Notes under the pieces: model-generated
What the model was told of the DNA's origin: nothing
Databases searched by the model: none
The model's input: the letters and a program-made list of their open reading frames with translations, nothing else
Translations under genes and position numbers: made by a program
Assembly (NCBI GenBank): GCA_036897625.1
Contig: JAYMTA010001313.1
Span: forward strand, 1-20,659
Direction: 5' to 3'
Source: Pelargonium cotyledonis
Lineage: Eukaryota > Streptophyta > Magnoliopsida > Geraniales > Geraniaceae
DNA: 20,659 nt
Shown: piece after piece, positions 19,484 to 20,659 of the stretch
How positions within the stretch are numbered: the stretch's first letter is position 1
How the letters are laid out: every line of letters begins with the position of its first letter

Positions 19484-19804
19484 TCATATATGAAATGAGA
19501 CTCCGATGAATTGCTCAGAAATGAGAATAGGATTGAAATTCTCATTCTTCATATATGCAGTCTTTTTGGTCATAAGAAAGATTTTTGAATAAGAGATTTG
19601 ATGATCTCCCTCAGGCTTGTCTTTCTCTAGAATCCTGGCATTGTTTAACTTGGCCCTTAGGAGGCCGAGATCAGGGTACTCTATCTCGAGCATGGACCAT
19701 TGCGCCTTGTGCCTGCTGAGATAGGCTTCTAGTATTTTGGTCTCTTGCTGGGGGAGAACGCAACTGTCTTGTGTGTAGACTTTCCCGACACCTTGACTCT
19801 CCAA
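19484..19804 (-). other. Unrecognised open frame, possible gene relic
   Basis: The minus strand is open for 107 codons, with balanced, non-repetitive composition in its first 70 residues (for example LSRHKAQWSMLEIEYPDLGL and LRAKLNNARILEKDKPEGDH). The same frame stays open upstream of the ATG to about 19840, with a Lys/Pro-rich stretch (APKPPKVLESQGVGK). The last third looks like non-coding AT-rich sequence. It could be an exon piece of a transposon or host gene. I do not recognise it and no promoter is seen. Confidence 0.2.
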
Positions 19805-20350
19805 AACCTTTGGTGGCTTGGGCGCTTCTTGACCTTGGTTCTCCTAACCTTTTCAACTTTGGGTTTCAGAAAAGGAGGTTTTATGGACTGCGTGAGGCAT
19901 GACGGACCCCTTATGCTATTTTAGATTCTTTCGGTTGAAATTCTACTCTCATGTTTGAGATGGTTTCACAAAAATGCATTCGAGTTTTTTATTAATGGTG
20001 TGTTAATCTTAAGCGAGCTCTTAAAACACGACCCAAGATCCAAAAGACGTCAAGCTCTTGTGGAGTTGCAACATTATAAAACAACATTTACAACACGAGA
20101 ATAAGAATATCACTCTAACGTGCTTATGATAACTCATTGATAACCAAATATAGCTAGTACAATCTTTTATCACGTGAAAAATCACATGTACGACTTTACG
20201 TGAAAAAAATCGTTTCCGGTCTAAGAAACTTAACAAAAGGAAAGGAAAATAACAGATAATATTTGTAGATACAGTATAATAATAGGCACAAACAAGCCTA
20301 AACCACAAACCAATTAACCAACCATCATAACAACGACCAAAACATCAATA

Positions 20351-20398
20351 TTTTTTCTCTCCCTCTTTTTTGCGCCCTTCTCTCCCTCTCTCTCCCAT
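20351..20398 (+). repeat. Pyrimidine-rich tract before the right-edge gene
   Basis: A run of CT-rich sequence (TTTTTTCTCTCCCTC, then CTTCTCTCCCTCTCTCTCCC) lies about 40-80 bases before the start codon of the edge gene. CT-rich tracts are common in plant core promoters and 5' leaders without a TATA box, so it may mark the transcription start or leader. Confidence 0.45.
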
Positions 20399-20423
20399 CC
20401 TTGGTTTTGTGCATTTGCATTGC

Positions 20424-20468
20424 ATGTCCTTTGATGGGGGAGCCAAAATCCCGACGCAGCACCGATGA
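20424..20468 (+). other. Overlapping upstream ORF of the right-edge gene
   Basis: ATG at 20424 opens a 14-codon frame that ends with TGA at 20466-20468, past the main ATG at 20434 and in another frame. Ribosomes that use it could not simply reinitiate at the main start. The uORF ATG has a weak context (tgcATGt), so leaky scanning to the main ATG is expected. Confidence 0.4.
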
Positions 20469-20659
20469 GTCTCCGGCGACATCATCATCATCATCGTCAA
20501 CACCGATATCAACAACCGCACCTCCACCTCCGCCTCTTCCCCCGAAACAACCATCCTCTCTCGTCAACCCTCCCAAGAAGAAGAACAAACCCAAAGTCCT
20601 CCGCGTCTTCCGCTCCGTCTTCCGCTCCTTCCCCATCCTCCATGCCGTTTGTCACTTCC
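20434..20659 (+). CDS. N-terminal part of an unrecognised protein, cut by window edge
   Basis: The frame is open from ATG 20434 to the right edge (75 codons plus one base) with no stop. It starts MGEPKSRRSTDESPAT, followed by a Ser run (TCA repeats), a Pro-rich stretch (TAPPPPPLPPKQP), a basic patch (PPKKKNKPKVLRVFR) and RSVFRSFPILHAVCHF at the edge. GC-rich, C-ending codons contrast with the AT-rich flank and fit the first exon of a plant gene. The ATG has purine -3 and G at +4. A low-complexity N-terminus before a conserved-looking VLRVFRSVFRSFP segment suggests the folded part begins at the edge. I cannot name the family. Confidence 0.65.
   Translation, partial: MGEPKSRRSTDESPATSSSSSSTPISTTAPPPPPLPPKQPSSLVNPPKKKNKPKVLRVFRSVFRSFPILHAVCHF

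Larger units (their letters stand above)
18600..20350. other. Long intergenic region, no firm gene
   Basis: After the 3' flank of the preceding gene there is AT-rich DNA with scattered poly-T and poly-A runs. The only structures noted are the 90-base-period duplication near 19155-19271 and an unrecognised minus-strand open frame at 19484-19804, listed separately. Nothing else in this stretch is supportable. Confidence 0.45.

Noticed and set aside
20325..20636. Minus-strand frame with Asp, Gly and Glu runs
   Set aside because: It is the complement of the Ser/Pro-rich start of the edge gene and of the CT-rich tract.

Overview
The window looks like nuclear DNA from a eudicot plant. Intergenic and intronic DNA is AT-rich, genes are interrupted by GT-AG introns with T-rich acceptors, and every recognisable protein belongs to a plant family. 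No bacterial operon, CRISPR array, rRNA or viral gene was seen. All multi-exon models were built by hand from splice signals, reading frame and remembered family sequences; no search was run. The species cannot be named.

Layout, left to right. (1) 600-815 (+): a small open frame of unknown function behind a TATA box. (2) 1379-5764 (+): a TGA-type bZIP transcription factor of the TGA1/TGA4/TGA7 group, with a promoter rich in TGACG-type elements, a non-coding first exon, a 1.5 kb 5'UTR intron holding an old SINE-like remnant, and eight coding exons giving a 358-residue protein. (3) 6646-7235 (-): a two-exon secreted defensin-like peptide with eight cysteines. (4) 7470-8200: degenerate repeats, probably transposon remains, upstream of the next gene. 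(5) 8374-13322 (+): CPR5, a membrane nucleoporin and immunity regulator, in five coding exons giving 636 residues, with one GC-AG intron and an internal duplication. (6) 13904-16032 (-): the C-terminal half of a HEAT INTOLERANT 4 (HIT4)-like gene in nine exons; its N-terminal half is not visible. (7) 17183-18570 (+): a plastid-type single-span membrane protein with a DUF948-like helical region, five exons, 246 residues. (8) 18600-20420: mostly empty DNA with a short tandem duplication and a low-confidence open frame. (9) 20434 to the right edge (+): the start of a further gene, cut by the window.

Three neighbours have links to defence: TGA factors act with NPR1 in salicylic-acid responses, defensin-like peptides are often antimicrobial or signalling peptides, and CPR5 restrains effector-triggered immunity. 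Whether this linkage matters is inference. No wholly new system was found. The strongest unusual points are the altered cysteine set of the TGA factor, the split defensin-like gene, the GC-AG intron and internal duplication in CPR5, and the 5'-truncated HIT4 copy.
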